From the NCBI GenBank assembly GCA_022561675.1, contig JADFQT010000021.1, positions 1 through 15,035 of the forward strand: a stretch of 15,035 bases of DNA. Reading direction: 5' to 3'. Below are positions 6,313 to 13,705 of this stretch, in pieces (the stretch's first letter is position 1; every line of letters starts with the position of its first letter). A program made the position numbers and the translations under genes. This DNA is from Chloroflexota bacterium (GTDB taxonomy: Bacteria; Chloroflexota; Dehalococcoidia; Lucifugimonadales; UBA3495). The notes below the pieces were generated by a model. It was not told where the DNA came from and did not search any database. It worked only from the letters and a program-made list of their open reading frames with translations.

Positions 6313-7215
6313 CTACTCCAACTGACGCAGGCGCGGGTCCAGTTTGTCCCGCAGCCAGTCACCGAACAGATTCATTGACAATACAACAGCCATGATGGCC
6401 AGACCTGGCATGGTGGAGATCCACCAGGCCACCGCCAGCCGGTCCCTGCCATCGGCCACCATTGACCCCCAAGCCGGGGTTGGCGGCGGCACTCCAGCTC
6501 CCAGGAAGCTGAGGGTCGACTCCAACAGGATCACAATGCCCACCTCCAGGGTGGCCAGGATGATCAGCGTGTTGACCACGCCGGGAAGAATATGCATGAT
6601 CAGGATTCGCGGTGTGGAGGCGCCGGCCACCTTGGCCAGGGCGACGTAATCCATGGTCTTCAGCTGGAGCACCTCCCCCCGAATGTTACGAGCGAAACGG
6701 GGCCAAACAGCTATGGCCAGAATCACCACAATAATCAGGAACGACTGCCCCAGCGCCAGAATCAGCACCAGCGCCAGCAAGATGGTGGGTATGGCCAGCT
6801 TGATGTCCACGATTCTCATGATCACCTCGTCTCTCCAACCACCGTAAAAGCCGGCCACCAGGCCCGCGCTAACGCCGACAATCCCCCCCAGGGCCAGAGT
6901 CACCACAACCACCGCCAGAGAGATTCGAGCACCAAAGATTACCCGGCTCAGGACGTCACGGCCCAAGTGATCGCTGCCCAGCAAATATTTAGTGCTGCCC
7001 CCTTCCATCCAAGCCGGGGGCACATTTCGGGCCCGGATGTCTCCTCTTTCGGGATTGTGGGGCGCTATCCAGTTTGCGCCGAGCCCGCTAATCACGAAGA
7101 TGATGAGAACGAATATGGGTATCAGGGGCAACCGCCGCAACCGCCAGGCCCGTCTGGCTATTCGGACCGGGACCGGTATTGGGGCAGCAGTGAGCCTACC
7201 GGTAGCTTCTGCCAT
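6313..7215 (-). CDS. oppC: ABC transporter permease (OppC/DppC type)
   Basis: This integral membrane subunit forms half of the translocation channel. The 300-residue protein starts with a basic cytosolic tail and a first membrane helix (about 30-48). It then has a periplasmic stretch with GSDHLGRDVLSRVIFGARIS, the OppC-type segment, and about five more hydrophobic helices. The cytosolic coupling loop DYVALAKVAGASTPRI, the EAA motif that docks on the ATPase, is followed by HILPGVVNTLI. The ATG at 7215 has GAGGAG upstream. It follows oppB by 17 nt, so the two permeases are tightly coupled. Confidence 0.94.
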   Translation of the reverse strand: MAEATGRLTAAPIPVPVRIARRAWRLRRLPLIPIFVLIIFVISGLGANWIAPHNPERGDIRARNVPPAWMEGGSTKYLLGSDHLGRDVLSRVIFGARISLAVVVVTLALGGIVGVSAGLVAGFYGGWRDEVIMRIVDIKLAIPTILLALVLILALGQSFLIIVVILAIAVWPRFARNIRGEVLQLKTMDYVALAKVAGASTPRILIMHILPGVVNTLIILATLEVGIVILLESTLSFLGAGVPPPTPAWGSMVADGRDRLAVAWWISTMPGLAIMAVVLSMNLFGDWLRDKLDPRLRQLE

Positions 7216-7232
7216 GTCCTGCTCCTCTTCAG

Positions 7233-8150
7233 CTAGGCGTAGCGGATGCGGGGGTCAATATAGGCATACATGATATCCACGAAAAGCGCGGCCAGCACGT
7301 ACATTAAGGTGAAGGCAATGATTACTGCCTGCATTAACGGGTAGTCATTCCCAAGCAGGGCCTCGATGGCCAATCGGCCCAAGCCGGGCCAGGCGAAAAC
7401 CGTCTCTACCACCACAGAGCCGGTTACCAGGCCTCCCAGCGTGACACCGGCGAAAGTCAGGACCGGAATCAGTGCGTTGCGGAGGCTATGCTTCCAGATG
7501 ACGGCGTTATTGGAGACTCCCTTGGCCCGGGCCAGCCTGACGAACTCCGAATCCAGCACGTTCAGCATCGCCGAGCGGAGCAGGCGCATATTGGCCGCGG
7601 CGTAAAACCAGCCCAGGGCAATAGCCGGCAGGATAATGCTGGTTACTTCCTGCTTGCCAAAAGGCGGGACCCATTCCAGCTTCACCGCGAAAAAGAACAT
7701 GAGCATTAGACCCAGCCAGAAGACCGGAGCCGATTGTCCAATCAGAGCCACGACTTTCCCAATGATATCCAGGGCGCTGCCCCGTTTCACCGCGGAAAGA
7801 ATGCCCAGAGGCACTCCCAGTATCACGGAAAAGATAAAGGCGGCCAAACCCAGCTGTAAGGTGGCCGGAATGCGCTCCAGGATGATCTCCATGGAAGGCC
7901 GGCCCTCTTTGATGGACTGGCCGAAGTCTCCACTGAGGGCATCCTTAATAAATATCCCGTACTGCTGGTAGTAGGGTTTATCCAACCCCAGGGTAATCGT
8001 CAGCTGGTCCCAATCCTCCTGGGTTGAATAGTCGTCCAGGTAGATATGCCTGGGGTCACCGGATGCCCGGCTCAGGATGAAAATTATCAGGGATACCGCG
8101 AAGAGGGTAACCAGTGCCATGAGGATGCGCTTAACCAAATACCTTTGCAT
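7233..8150 (-). CDS. oppB: ABC transporter permease (OppB/DppB type)
   Basis: This is the partner permease of OppC. The 305-residue protein opens with the OppB signature MQRYLVKRILMALVTLFAVS, a first helix with basic N-terminus. A periplasmic segment (DKPYYQQYGIFIKDALSGDFGQS) and five further helices follow. The EAA coupling loop FVRLARAKGVSNNAVIWKHS precedes LRNALIPVLT. The ATG at 8150 has GTAGGG 4 nt upstream. Length and topology are normal for the family. It follows the small membrane protein gene by 65 nt. Confidence 0.94.
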   Translation of the reverse strand: MQRYLVKRILMALVTLFAVSLIIFILSRASGDPRHIYLDDYSTQEDWDQLTITLGLDKPYYQQYGIFIKDALSGDFGQSIKEGRPSMEIILERIPATLQLGLAAFIFSVILGVPLGILSAVKRGSALDIIGKVVALIGQSAPVFWLGLMLMFFFAVKLEWVPPFGKQEVTSIILPAIALGWFYAAANMRLLRSAMLNVLDSEFVRLARAKGVSNNAVIWKHSLRNALIPVLTFAGVTLGGLVTGSVVVETVFAWPGLGRLAIEALLGNDYPLMQAVIIAFTLMYVLAALFVDIMYAYIDPRIRYA

Positions 8151-8215
8151 TTAACCCTACCTTTGGTTCCCAGATAGCGTTGGGCCTTCCCACGTAAGAA
8201 GACTGGAGGGCATTC

Positions 8216-8722
8216 TTACGGTGCGCCAGCTCCGCCAGATGCGTCTGCGGCAGAACTGGGACCCCCAACACGAAACTTTTGCCAGTCTCTGCGGAGCCCC
8301 ATCCCGTGGATCAAAACCATGGCCAGGGCTGCCCCGTTGGCCGCGATAGTGGCTCCTAAGGTCGTGTAGGTAATCGGCCCAATTGCGGGCCCGACGCAGC
8401 AGACTACTTCCCGAGTGGCACCGAACTGAAACCCGCCCCAGGCACCGCCGATACCCGCCAGGATTAACACCATGGCCACCGCCATCAACACGGATGTACG
8501 TGGAGCCAGGTCGATCCTCAGCCAGGCGGCAAAGCTGCCAATCCCAGCTCCTACCCCCGCGCCGGTCATGAAGAGCAAGAGCAGGGTAACGTGGGAGACC
8601 GCTCCCCAGAAGACGAACATCCCCCACGCTATACCTATCCCAATCACGCTGAGCACAGCAGCTAGCAGCACTCCCAGGACCGCGCGCACGACGAGAACCA
8701 GAACCGGTTGTACTCTATCCAT
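8216..8722 (-). CDS. Small four-helix membrane protein of unknown function
   Basis: The 168-residue protein has about four hydrophobic segments (near residues 8-38, 43-67, 76-98 and 115-140). It is rich in Gly and Ala, with a CC pair at 108-109 in the loop before the last helix, and ends in a Gly/Ala/Ser/Pro tail. I recognise no family. Coding status is supported by its length, the coherent membrane topology, the shared strand, and its position between the binding-protein gene and oppB. It may have its own promoter (a minus-strand TATAAT at 8776-8781). The ATG at 8722 has only a weak ribosome binding site, and an in-frame stop upstream excludes a longer start. A role in the importer would be inference from position alone. 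Confidence 0.7.
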   Translation of the reverse strand: MDRVQPVLVLVVRAVLGVLLAAVLSVIGIGIAWGMFVFWGAVSHVTLLLLFMTGAGVGAGIGSFAAWLRIDLAPRTSVLMAVAMVLILAGIGGAWGGFQFGATREVVCCVGPAIGPITYTTLGATIAANGAALAMVLIHGMGLRRDWQKFRVGGPSSAADASGGAGAP

Positions 8723-8775
8723 CTTGTCCGCGCCGGGCGCTACCCACCACTCCTAGCATCAAAATTGTGTATCTT

Positions 8776-8781
8776 ATTATA
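8776..8781 (-). promoter_or_regulatory. Possible -10 box before the membrane protein gene
   Basis: A perfect TATAAT on the minus strand lies 54 nt upstream of the ATG at 8722. No good -35 hexamer is found at 16-18 nt spacing, so this may be a weak internal promoter or chance. Confidence 0.35.
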
Positions 8782-8832
8782 CGGTGCAGGCCCCCTGTCC
8801 GGATTTAATCCCACTATACTGCCCCTTGGCTA

Positions 8833-10686
8833 CTACTTACGGTGCTGGATATACTCGTAGCCGTTGATTTGCCGGAGGTCGGAGGTCCTCACGTGCTCGG
8901 TCCACGGCTCAAGCCGGGGGCCCACCGGCCACACGGCGTCCATCGTGTAATATACGAGGTCGGTGAGGTAGTTCTCAAGCAGGAACACCCCAACCTCAGT
9001 TTCCAACCGCGTCCGTTCCGCCGGATCCACCGCAGACTGGGCCGCAATCATCCTCTCCTCCGAGTAGATATGTTCCAGGCCCCGGTTGAAGGGATTTTCG
9101 CTGAGGTAGCTACCATAGCCTTGAGCAGGCACCCGGGAAGGGGCCCCAGCGTGGCAGGTCATACCCTGGTAGGTGCGGCCCACCAGTTGCGGCCGCAGGG
9201 TGCCATAGGGAATCCGCTGGAAGTTCACGTCTAACCCGATGTCATTCCACATCTGGGCGATGATTTCACACGATTCCACCTCGGCGGCCGCGCCCCGAAT
9301 CGAGGGCGTCAGCGTGATGCTGAACCCGTCGGGGTAGCCTTCCGCGGCCAGCAATGCCATAGCCCCCTCCGGGTCGAAGTCCGGCCAATCCAGCCCTTCC
9401 AGGAGATCCGGGAAGTCGGTGTACCCAGAAAGAGGCGTGCGGGTATGGCCCCGTCCGCCAAGGATGCTTTCGACCAAGCCCTCACGGTCGATGGCCATGA
9501 ACAGGGCCTTCCGGACGTTCCGGGCACTGGCCCACTCTGGGGTAGTGACGTCCCCGCTGGCGGATACCCAGGGCAACTCCGGGTCGTAGCCAGGCCGGGT
9601 TTCGACGCCCTCAATCGGGTACCAGTTGCCGTACAACCTATTCCTCATCAGTACCCCGTTGGGGACCGACATGGTCTGGGCGCCTTCGATTGACTCCACC
9701 AAGGGAATAGTGTCAAAAGACATCAGGAAGGTATCCAACGCACCGGTCTGGAAGCCGGCGATGCGAGAGGACTCTTCGGGGATTTCCCAGTAGACCAACT
9801 CGGCGAAGGCCGGGGTCTGGCGCCAGTGGTCTTCTACCGCCTCCATGCGCCAGAACTCCGCAGTTTTGGCCTCCACGATCTCCCAGGGGCCGGTGGTGGC
9901 GATGTTCTCCTTGGCCGCCTCGATTCCTATCTCCTCGCTCTGCTTCTTGCTGACGATAAATGTGGATGCGCCGCCGACGTTCATATGCCATCCCACAGCA
10001 ATGAGTTCGACCACAGGATCGCCGGAGTTGACCACCACGGTGTAGTCATCCGGCGTCGATGAGCCTTCCCGGTCTTCCCAGAACCTCGCAAGTTGCCCTG
10101 CCCGGGGGTGTTTACTAGTGGCATAGCCCTTCATGGAATAGACTACGTCCTCGGAGGTCATCTCCCCGTAGCCCTTTTGGAACTGGACCCCTTTTGTCAG
10201 TTTGAAGGTCCAAGTCTTGAAGTCGTCGGAGATGCTCCAGGACTCAGCCAATTGGCCCCTGATTGTACGGTTTATATCCTGCAGCAGCAGACCTTCACCG
10301 ATTGGAGCGGTGCCTTGGACAAATATCTGGGGGTTAGTCATTACCGCAGGATGGATAAAGAAGGGTCCCATCTCCTTCAGGCCCACATTAAGGGTGCCTT
10401 CGGGTTTCATCGCCATCACTGGCTCAGCGGCAGCTTGCGGGACCGCAGTAGGAGCAGCCTTAGGTGCTTCTCGTTGCACTTGGGGCGCGGGCAATTCCTT
10501 TATCGCCGTCGGTTCGGGCGCAGCCGGTTCGGCCGCCTCCGGCTGCGCTTCCGGCTGCGCCGCCGGTTTAGCCGCCTCTGGCTGCGCTTCCGGCGCTGAG
10601 GTGCCACAGGCTAATACCAGGGCCAAGGCCAGGAGCACTGAGATAATTGCGACCAGGTTCCAGGGGGCAGAACCGTGCAGCTTCAT
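8833..10686 (-). CDS. Peptide-type ABC transporter substrate-binding lipoprotein (SBP family 5)
   Basis: This is the extracytoplasmic receptor that delivers substrate to the OppBC channel. The protein is 617 residues from the ATG at 10686, chosen because AGGAGG lies 7 nt upstream; an in-frame start 30 nt earlier has no such site. It has a lipoprotein signal: hydrophobic stretch 11-26 ending LVLAC, so C27 should be the lipidated residue. A linker of about 50 residues follows, made of Ala/Pro/Glu/Gln repeats. The mature family 5 domain shows GTLNVGLKEMGPF, the WSISDDFKTWTFKLTKGVQF strand, and a C-terminal lobe with ALFMAIDREGLVESIL. Family members bind peptides, nickel, haem or sugars; the ligand is not predictable here. 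It is the first gene of the operon. Confidence 0.92.
   Translation of the reverse strand: MKLHGSAPWNLVAIISVLLALALVLACGTSAPEAQPEAAKPAAQPEAQPEAAEPAAPEPTAIKELPAPQVQREAPKAAPTAVPQAAAEPVMAMKPEGTLNVGLKEMGPFFIHPAVMTNPQIFVQGTAPIGEGLLLQDINRTIRGQLAESWSISDDFKTWTFKLTKGVQFQKGYGEMTSEDVVYSMKGYATSKHPRAGQLARFWEDREGSSTPDDYTVVVNSGDPVVELIAVGWHMNVGGASTFIVSKKQSEEIGIEAAKENIATTGPWEIVEAKTAEFWRMEAVEDHWRQTPAFAELVYWEIPEESSRIAGFQTGALDTFLMSFDTIPLVESIEGAQTMSVPNGVLMRNRLYGNWYPIEGVETRPGYDPELPWVSASGDVTTPEWASARNVRKALFMAIDREGLVESILGGRGHTRTPLSGYTDFPDLLEGLDWPDFDPEGAMALLAAEGYPDGFSITLTPSIRGAAAEVESCEIIAQMWNDIGLDVNFQRIPYGTLRPQLVGRTYQGMTCHAGAPSRVPAQGYGSYLSENPFNRGLEHIYSEERMIAAQSAVDPAERTRLETEVGVFLLENYLTDLVYYTMDAVWPVGPRLEPWTEHVRTSDLRQINGYEYIQHRK
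10532..10594. repeat. Short repeat encoding the lipoprotein linker
   Basis: A 24-nt unit beginning GCCGCCTC occurs at 10532-10555 and 10571-10594 with one difference. It encodes Pro-Glu-Ala-Gln-type linker residues between the lipid anchor and the binding domain. Such repeats can change length by slippage. Confidence 0.6.
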
Positions 10687-10744
10687 GGAAAGACCTCCTA
10701 TATTGGATAATAGCATTTACCCAATCCTGCACTGGGCGCTGGAT

Positions 10745-10773
10745 AATATAGTTTATTGGGTGAATTTCGTCAA
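10745..10773 (-). promoter_or_regulatory. Promoter of the opp operon
   Basis: On the minus strand, TTGACG (10768-10773) and TATATT (10745-10750) are exactly 17 nt apart, each 5 of 6 to the sigma70 consensus. The predicted start is about 50 nt upstream of the binding-protein ATG. The region is marked by an inverted repeat ACCCAAT (10719-10725) / ATTGGGT (10755-10761, inside the spacer) and by two copies of GGATAATA (10705-10712 and 10741-10748), one over the -10 box. These could be regulator sites. Confidence 0.8.
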
Positions 10774-10935
10774 GCTACGCATGATTGATATTCTTCTCGC
10801 ATGGTTATATCTTCCCGCAATGAAGAGGGTCTCCATCCCGTCCGATGACCGATCAATCCATCCAGGGGCAGGAAGGCTCAAGGGGCCTAGGTGGGGTGCG
10901 CGACGCCTTGGAATGCCTAGGACTGGTCTAAGCGG
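10774..10935. other. Intergenic stretch with no recognised feature
   Basis: This is non-coding in appearance on both strands. I see no RNA, terminator or repeat here, and it ends where similarity to trpD begins. Confidence 0.4.
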
Positions 10936-11107
10936 ACATCCCAGCTACCTCTTCCGGCGTCTCCCCCTTCAGTCCCAGGGCGAAAAAAAATGTCCCCAGC
11001 TGGGCCGGAGGGGCATCGCCCTCCATGCTCTCTTCCATCACGGTGGCGGCGTCCTACATGCTGAAAGACTGTCCCGAGACAACGTCGCTGAGGGCTTCCC
11101 GGGTCAT
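10936..11107 (-). pseudogene. trpD: Truncated, decayed copy of the trpD 5' end
   Basis: Read from the ATG at 11107, the translation aligns without gaps to the first 57 or so residues of the intact TrpD at 2760-3785: MTREALSDVVSG versus MIREAIGDIVSG, then ATVMEE, PAQLG and LKGETPEE blocks. Codon 18 is TAG (11054-11056), and similarity stops after residue 57, followed by another TAG (10928-10930). The active-site motifs of TrpD lie beyond the break, so it cannot be functional. The gap-free alignment suggests point-mutation decay after a partial duplication or after loss of the 3' part. Its promoter region is retained (see 11143-11188). Confidence 0.85.
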
Positions 11108-11142
11108 TGGACTGGCTCCTCTTCGGCTTGCATGCTAAATTA

Positions 11143-11188
11143 GTTATGCAGGGTAGGAGTAGCGACTGCAAACCCGCCCCAGCGGCCC
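11143..11188 (-). promoter_or_regulatory. Second copy of the trpD promoter region
   Basis: TTGCAG (11166-11171) and CATAAC (11143-11148) with a 17-nt spacer match the trp promoter at 3821-3849. Positions 11150-11188 are identical over 39 nt to 3828-3866, although the adjoining trpD remnant has many substitutions. It points at a dead gene on the minus strand and lies upstream of the live gene on the plus strand. Confidence 0.6.
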
Positions 11189-11201
11189 GAAAGATTTGCT
11201 T

Positions 11202-11230
11202 TTGAACGCGGATTAGGTCGGAAATACCAT
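11202..11230 (+). promoter_or_regulatory. Possible promoter of the monooxygenase gene
   Basis: TTGAAC (11202-11207) and TACCAT (11225-11230) have 17-nt spacing on the plus strand, about 84 nt before the chosen start codon. Match quality is moderate. Another AT-rich box, TATATA, lies at 11233-11238. Confidence 0.4.
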
Positions 11231-11313
11231 CTATATATGGGAGCCATCTGTTCGGCTATCCACCCATGCGGACCGGCAATGAGTTGGACACGAATCATTT
11301 TGGGAGTAGAAAT

Positions 11314-11622
11314 ATGTACGTTGCGACTAATGGATTGACCATAGCCAGGGGACATGGTGCGGAGCTAGAGGAGCAATTCCGGCGTCAGGGCGGCGTGAAG
11401 CAGCAACCGGGTTTTTTGGGCTTTGAGCTATGGCAACTACGAGGCGACGGGGAAACAGAGGAGTTATTGGTGGTGACGCACTGGGAATCGGAGGAAACCC
11501 ATGCCGAATGGACCCGCAGCGAGGCGTTTCGCCAGGCGCACGCTGGGCCTCATCCTGACTACATCTTGGGGGGACAGCAAAAAAGCTACGATGTAAAGAT
11601 CAGCTACGGCCCGGAGGGGTAG
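11314..11622 (+). CDS. Antibiotic-biosynthesis-monooxygenase-fold protein, heme-degrading type
   Basis: The 102-residue protein is a dimeric alpha/beta ABM domain of the usual size, similar to IsdG/HmoB proteins that open haem and release iron. It shows the Asn-Trp-His set used by IsdG enzymes: N6 in MYVATNGLTI, W66 in HAEWTRS, H76 in FRQAHAG, one residue off the N7/W67/H77 numbering of IsdG. The QQPGFLGFELW segment is typical of the fold. The start is the ATG at 11314, with GGGAG 7 nt upstream; a longer in-frame start at 11266 lacks a site. A strong terminator follows 36 nt after the stop, so it is a single-gene unit. Haem degradation is inferred from residues; other ABM substrates remain possible. 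Confidence 0.8.
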   Translation: MYVATNGLTIARGHGAELEEQFRRQGGVKQQPGFLGFELWQLRGDGETEELLVVTHWESEETHAEWTRSEAFRQAHAGPHPDYILGGQQKSYDVKISYGPEG

Positions 11623-11658
11623 GCTCCCCAAAGATAAAAGGACTGGAACACTGAAAAG

Positions 11659-11686
11659 CCCCCGAAGAGATTCGGGGGCCTCTTTT
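11659..11686 (+). terminator. Rho-independent terminator, interrupted just downstream by a group II intron
   Basis: The perfect stem CCCCCGAA / TTCGGGGG with GAGA loop is followed by CCTCTTTT. The next base is the first base of the intron (GTGTG at 11687). The hairpin and flank match the orphan terminator at 3974-4003, where the T-tract runs on uninterrupted. Confidence 0.9.
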
Positions 11687-11733
11687 GTGTGCCGGGCATG
11701 AACGGCAGTTTGGAGGTGAAAGTCCTCTACCCA

Positions 11734-11757
11734 TTCCTTCGGCAAGCTCAGGACAGG
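11734..11757. repeat. Dispersed short repeat inside the intron 5' RNA
   Basis: The segment CCTTCGGCAAGCTCAGGACA with short flanks resembles a short palindrome-like sequence found repeatedly in many environmental bacterial genomes (often as CCTTCGACAAGCTCAGG). Only one copy is in this window, so the call rests on recognition. It lies in domain I of the intron. Confidence 0.4.
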
Positions 11758-12125
11758 CTCTGACGGAGGAGAAGGGTTAGCGAAGCGCAAGGGCGTCGTC
11801 GTGAGGCGGGGTCTGAAGGAAGCGTGGAGCAAAGTCGCGACCCGACGAACAGGAACCGGATAGGAGGCAGGTCTGGCCGGACGAGTGAGCAAGAGGTCAC
11901 GAAGTCCGTATCCGTCAAGGGCCAGGGCTGTAAATCCGGCGGGGGCGCGATTAAGGCTGACGGTCTTACCCCGGGAGGTCTGTGCCGTGTCTCCGAGTGG
12001 GGACTGAGGGGGCCGTGAGGCTGCCTGAGCGCGGTGCAGAAGTCAGCAGAGGGCATAGTAGTCCTTCCCATCTGGGAAGAATGAAGGCCCGAACGGTAGG
12101 GAGTGGCGAGTAGGACGCACACCTC

Positions 12126-13501
12126 ATGGGCCTAGAGCGGCAGAAGATCCAGATGCGTCTGGCCTTCCCGGAGGAAGATAGGAGTGAAGCTCCGGGAGCC
12201 CCCGGGGAAGGGACCGAAGGGACGATGGCGGTGTGCGTACCCGAAAGCCCGGCGGTAGGTGAAAGCCTGATGGAGGAGGTATGTGAGCGTGAAAACCTGA
12301 AGCAGGCATTGAAGCGAGTGCGGGCGAACCGAGGCAGCCCGGGAGTGGATGGGATGAAGGTCCAGGAACTCCTGGGGTACCTCAAGGAGCACTGGCCAGA
12401 CATTCGGGAACAGTTGCTGCAAGGGACCTACAACCCCCAACCGGTGAAGCGGGTAGAAATTCCCAAAGCTGGAGGAGGGGTGCGCCTGCTGGGGATACCC
12501 ACGGTGCTGGACCGGTTTATCCAGCAAGGCGTACTACAGGTCTTGCAGCAGCACTGGGACCGGAGCTTCTCCGAGCACAGCTACGGCTTCCGGCCAGGGC
12601 GGTCGGCCCACCAGGCAGTAGCCCAGGCCCAGAGGATATCGCCGAGGGCCGCCGCTGGGTGGTGGACATCGACCTGGAACAGTTCTTCGACCGGGTGCAC
12701 CACGACAAGCTATTAGGGCGACTGGCGCAACGGGTAAGGGACAAGCGGGTGCTGAAACTGGTGCGGGCGTTCTTGAACGCTGGAGTAATGGAGCAAGGGC
12801 TGGTGAGCCCGACGACGGAGGGGACGCCCCAGGGCGGCCCGCTGTCGCCCTTCCTGTCCAACATCGTGCTGGACGAACTGGACCGAGAGCTGGAGCGACG
12901 GGGCCATCGCTTTGTGCGCTACGCGGACGACTGCAACATCTACGTTCGCAGCGAACGAGCTGGGCAACGGGTGATGGAGAGCATCACGCGGTTCATCACC
13001 AAGAAACTCAAGCTGAAGGTAAACCAGGAGAAAAGCGCGGTGGCCAGGCCAGAGGAGGGGAAGTTCCTGGGATTCAGCTTTACGACCGGCTGGGAGCCAA
13101 GGCGGCGGATTGCCCCCGAGGCGCTGAAACGGTGCAAGGAGCGGGTTCGAGGATTGACGCGGCGGACGCGAACGGTGGGACTGGAAGGGATGGTCAAGGA
13201 ACTGTCTGAATACCTTACGGGGTGGAAAGGCTACTTTGGCTACTGCCAGACCCCATCGGTGCTTCGAGACCTGGACTCGTGGATACGGCGGCGCCTGCGT
13301 TGCGTCGCTTGGAAGCAGTGGAAACGGGGGCGAAAACGGTATACGGAATTACGCAGGCGAGGGGTCCGGAAGCAGCTAGCCGCGAAAGCGGCGGGCAGCA
13401 CCCATGGCCCCTGGCGGATCAGCCGCAGCCCGGCCCTCAGCTACGCCCTTCCCAACGCCTTCTTCGACGCGCTCGGGCTTCCCCGTCTGGCGCCGAACTG
13501 A
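12126..13501 (+). pseudogene. ltrA: Group II intron reverse transcriptase/maturase, frameshifted
   Basis: This is the intron-encoded protein that assists splicing and copies the intron into DNA. Two overlapping frames together give a protein of about 458 residues, the normal length for a form lacking a C-terminal endonuclease. The first frame (12126 to about 12636) holds the RT start: RANRGSPGVDGM, GVRLLGIPTVLDR, EHSYGFRPGRSAHQA. The second (from about 12638 to 13501) has VVDIDLEQFFDRV, EGTPQGGPLSPFLSN, the catalytic YADD (codons at 12920-12931) and the maturase segment SEYLTGWKGYFGYCQTP with WKQWKRGRKR. At 12633-12640 one base is missing: AGG-AT-ATC where AGG-TAT-ATC (Arg-Tyr-Ile) is expected. 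No slippery run is present, so this is mutation or sequencing error rather than programmed shifting. Confidence 0.9.
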
Positions 13502-13517
13502 CCGCTAAACCCGCCGA

Positions 13518-13549
13518 ACCGCCGTGTACGGACCCGTACGCACGGTGGT
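13518..13549 (+). ncRNA. Group II intron domain V hairpin
   Basis: ACCGCCGTG pairs with CACGGTGGT; a 2-nt CG bulge and the inner TACG/CGTA stem with a four-base loop complete the catalytic hairpin. It lies 17 nt after the maturase stop codon, as expected. Confidence 0.85.
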
Positions 13550-13705
13550 GTGACAGGGAAAGCCCGCGAGGGCCTACCTATGTCGATTCTCTTATGCGCC
13601 AGCATTACCCAGTTCCGCAATCCTGCATTGTCGGGGTTTGCGGTCGCTGCCACCAACTCCCCCCTCTAATTTTTCCCTCGCCCGGCGGCGTTGTTTCACG
13701 CGATG

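Larger units (their letters stand above)
11687..13587 (+). mobile_element. Group II intron, about 1.9 kb
   Basis: This is a self-splicing retroelement RNA with its maturase gene in the domain IV position. The 5' end is GTGTGCCGGGCATG, the standard group II start. Near the 3' end is domain V (13518-13549), a 9-bp stem, 2-nt bulge and 4-bp stem capped by GACC. Domain VI follows (13552-13584), closed by GACA/TGTC with a likely bulged branch A at 13580. The element then ends CGAT at 13587, 7 nt after that A. Insertion directly after an intrinsic terminator and the absence of an endonuclease domain in the protein resemble class C introns. About 440 nt before the protein gene (11687-12125) is structured intron RNA rather than a gene. 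The 3' end is estimated within a few bases. Confidence 0.88.

Noticed and set aside
10202..11143. Plus-strand 313-residue reading frame across the lipoprotein gene and its promoter
   Set aside because: It crosses a coding gene, a strong opposite promoter and the pseudogene; its repeats mirror the Ala/Pro linker of the real gene.
11464..12527. Several minus-strand reading frames over the intron 5' region
   Set aside because: They lie antisense to structured intron RNA and the maturase; composition is Pro/Ser/Arg rich without motifs.
12630..12645. Programmed ribosomal frameshift in the maturase
   Set aside because: No slippery heptamer or downstream pseudoknot is evident, and a single missing base in a Tyr codon explains it.
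13441..13656. Minus-strand 71-residue frame across the intron 3' end
   Set aside because: It covers domains V and VI of the intron, which explain the sequence better.
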